A stretch of 45,314 nt of DNA from an uncultured Bacteroidia bacterium (lineage in GTDB: Bacteria > Bacteroidota > Bacteroidia > JANWVE01): NCBI GenBank assembly GCA_938028625.1, contig CALIZB010000020.1, forward strand, positions 1-45,314, written 5' to 3'. The translations under genes were made by a program, and so were the position numbers. The notes under the pieces are model-generated. The model was given only the letters and a program-made list of their open reading frames with translations. It did not search any database and was not told where the DNA came from. Positions 44,617 to 45,314 of the stretch are shown piece by piece; position 1 is the stretch's first letter, and each line of letters opens with the position of its first letter.

Positions 44617-45249
44617 AGAAGAACCATAATGGACGGTGTTTACACCCGGATTTAGGATTTTCGATTTCGGATTTAGTTGTAATCCCCTACAAATGAACAT
44701 TACATACATCAGTTCGGTGGCTGAGCGTAGCCGAAGCCACCGATGTTCTAATCCCCCTACGAATGGACGGTGTTTACACCTACGTCTAGATTATCAAGTA
44801 CAGGTTGGTAGGTTGTAATCCCCCTACAAATGGACGGTGTTTACACCCCCGCAAAATTAGTGCGCGTTGGGTCGCGGTTGTAATCCCCCTACAAATGGAC
44901 GGTGTTTACACCCCTGTAAAGAAGGGGTTTATTTATTTATAAGTTGTAAGTTGTAATCCCCCTACAAATGGACGGTGTTTACACCTGTCCACATTGCTGT
45001 TATTCGAAAGACGCCGTTGTAATCCCCCTACAAATGGACGGTGTTTACACCCCTTGTTCAGTGGTTTAACGGTCAAATATCCGTTGTAATCCCCCTACAA
45101 ATGGACGGTGTTTACACCAAAGAATCGTAAAACAAGAAAAAAACGTAAGTTGTAATCCCCCTACAAATGGACGGTGTTTACACCTTAACTCATTTTTAGA
45201 AAAAAAATGGGTTGTTGTAATCCCCCTACGAATGGACGGTGTTTACACC
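44611..45249 (-). CRISPR. CRISPR array of the type III-A system
   Basis: Eight well-kept 36-base repeats start at 44745, 44812, 44877, 44950, 45016, 45083, 45149 and 45214; on the plus strand they begin GTTGTAAT and end TTTACACC. The first reads GTTCTAAT, and 44745 and 45214 share a CTACGAAT variant. The seven spacers between them are 31, 29, 37, 30, 31, 30 and 29 bases. Two decayed repeats precede them (44611-44646, only its last 19 bases intact; 44676-44710, one C short and its last half eroded). Decay on the left, an AT-rich stretch on the right and a minus-strand terminator at 44581-44616 indicate transcription on the minus strand from the right, giving crRNA tags ATTACAAC. Confidence 0.95.
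44711..44744. repeat. REP-like palindrome in the position of a spacer
   Basis: Between the second decayed repeat and the first good one lies a 34-base unit whose core is CGGTGGCT (44715-44722) and AAGCCACC with G (44734-44742) around GAGCGTAGCCG. Words of this kind (GGTGGCTGAGCGTAGCCGAA) are known chromosomal palindromes in Bacteroidota. Its length fits a spacer exactly. Confidence 0.6.
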
Positions 45250-45314
45250 ATACAAGAAATTAAGTATTTTTAATAAATTGTATTTCAATAAGTTAACTTG
45301 CAAAAATTGCAAAA
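45250..45314 (-). promoter_or_regulatory. presumed CRISPR leader (partial)
   Basis: AT-rich non-coding sequence at the intact end of the array, cut by the window edge. It contains GTTAAC (45292-45297) and two copies of the palindrome TTGCAA (45298-45303 and 45307-45312) separated by AAA. No promoter could be fixed. Confidence 0.5.

Noticed and set aside
44647-44675. First unit between decayed repeats as a useful spacer
   Set aside because: It is low in complexity, with CGGATTTA at both ends, and the flanking repeats are eroded, so a real phage origin is doubtful.
44636-44818. Open frame of 60 codons on the plus strand inside the array
   Set aside because: It is made of CRISPR repeats and spacers and has no independent coding signs.

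Overview
The window looks like a chromosomal segment of a low-GC, free-living member of the Bacteroidota. The evidence is a TonB-dependent receptor next to a giant exported protein with a FlgD-like tail and a PorV-like porin, many lipoproteins and outer-membrane proteins with Bacteroidota-style signals, a DUF4783 protein, and promoters of the Bacteroidota type (TTTG, 19-21 bases, TAnnTTTG) often lying only a few bases upstream of the start codon.

Layout. 1-860: the 3' part of a membrane protein gene abuts a decayed IS1-family element. 879-3997: a class III sirtuin translationally coupled to a small protein, then a 712-residue lipoprotein. 4159-5616: a tandem helix-hairpin-helix protein and 2-phosphosulfolactate phosphatase. 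5842-9517: tRNA-Ser(UGA), a secreted YceI protein and an sdhC-sdhD-sdhA operon that lacks sdhB. 9624-10276: a membrane protein whose frame breaks just after a run of eight G. 10287-12608: an operon of an exported protein, a lipoprotein and type I L-asparaginase. 12728-20956: a SNF2 helicase, a short-chain dehydrogenase, a YceI protein without signal peptide, TsaB, phosphatidylserine decarboxylase and an OmpA-type lipoprotein. 20944-32471: a repeat-containing exported protein, then (minus strand) the receptor, giant protein and PorV-like genes. 32576-35605: a 2-hydroxyacid dehydrogenase, a GC-rich palindromic repeat, a glycosyltransferase and a DUF4783 protein.

35725-45314: a type III-A (Csm) CRISPR-Cas locus. 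The minus-strand operon cas6-cas10-csm2-csm3-csm4-csm5-csm6 is compact and looks intact. A CRISPR array of eight good and two decayed 36-base repeats lies upstream, with an outer-membrane protein gene in between. No cas1 or cas2 is present. Cas10 keeps the GGDD cyclase motif and Csm3 its catalytic Asp, but the HD nuclease motif of Cas10 reads HR and its usual zinc-binding cysteines are missing. The expected behaviour is therefore RNA cleavage plus cyclic oligoadenylate signalling to the HEPN ribonuclease Csm6, probably without DNase activity.

No wholly new system is evident. The most informative oddities are the altered Cas10, the structure of the decayed end of the array (a chromosomal-type palindrome in a spacer position and a terminator that fixes the array orientation), and the G8 frame break.
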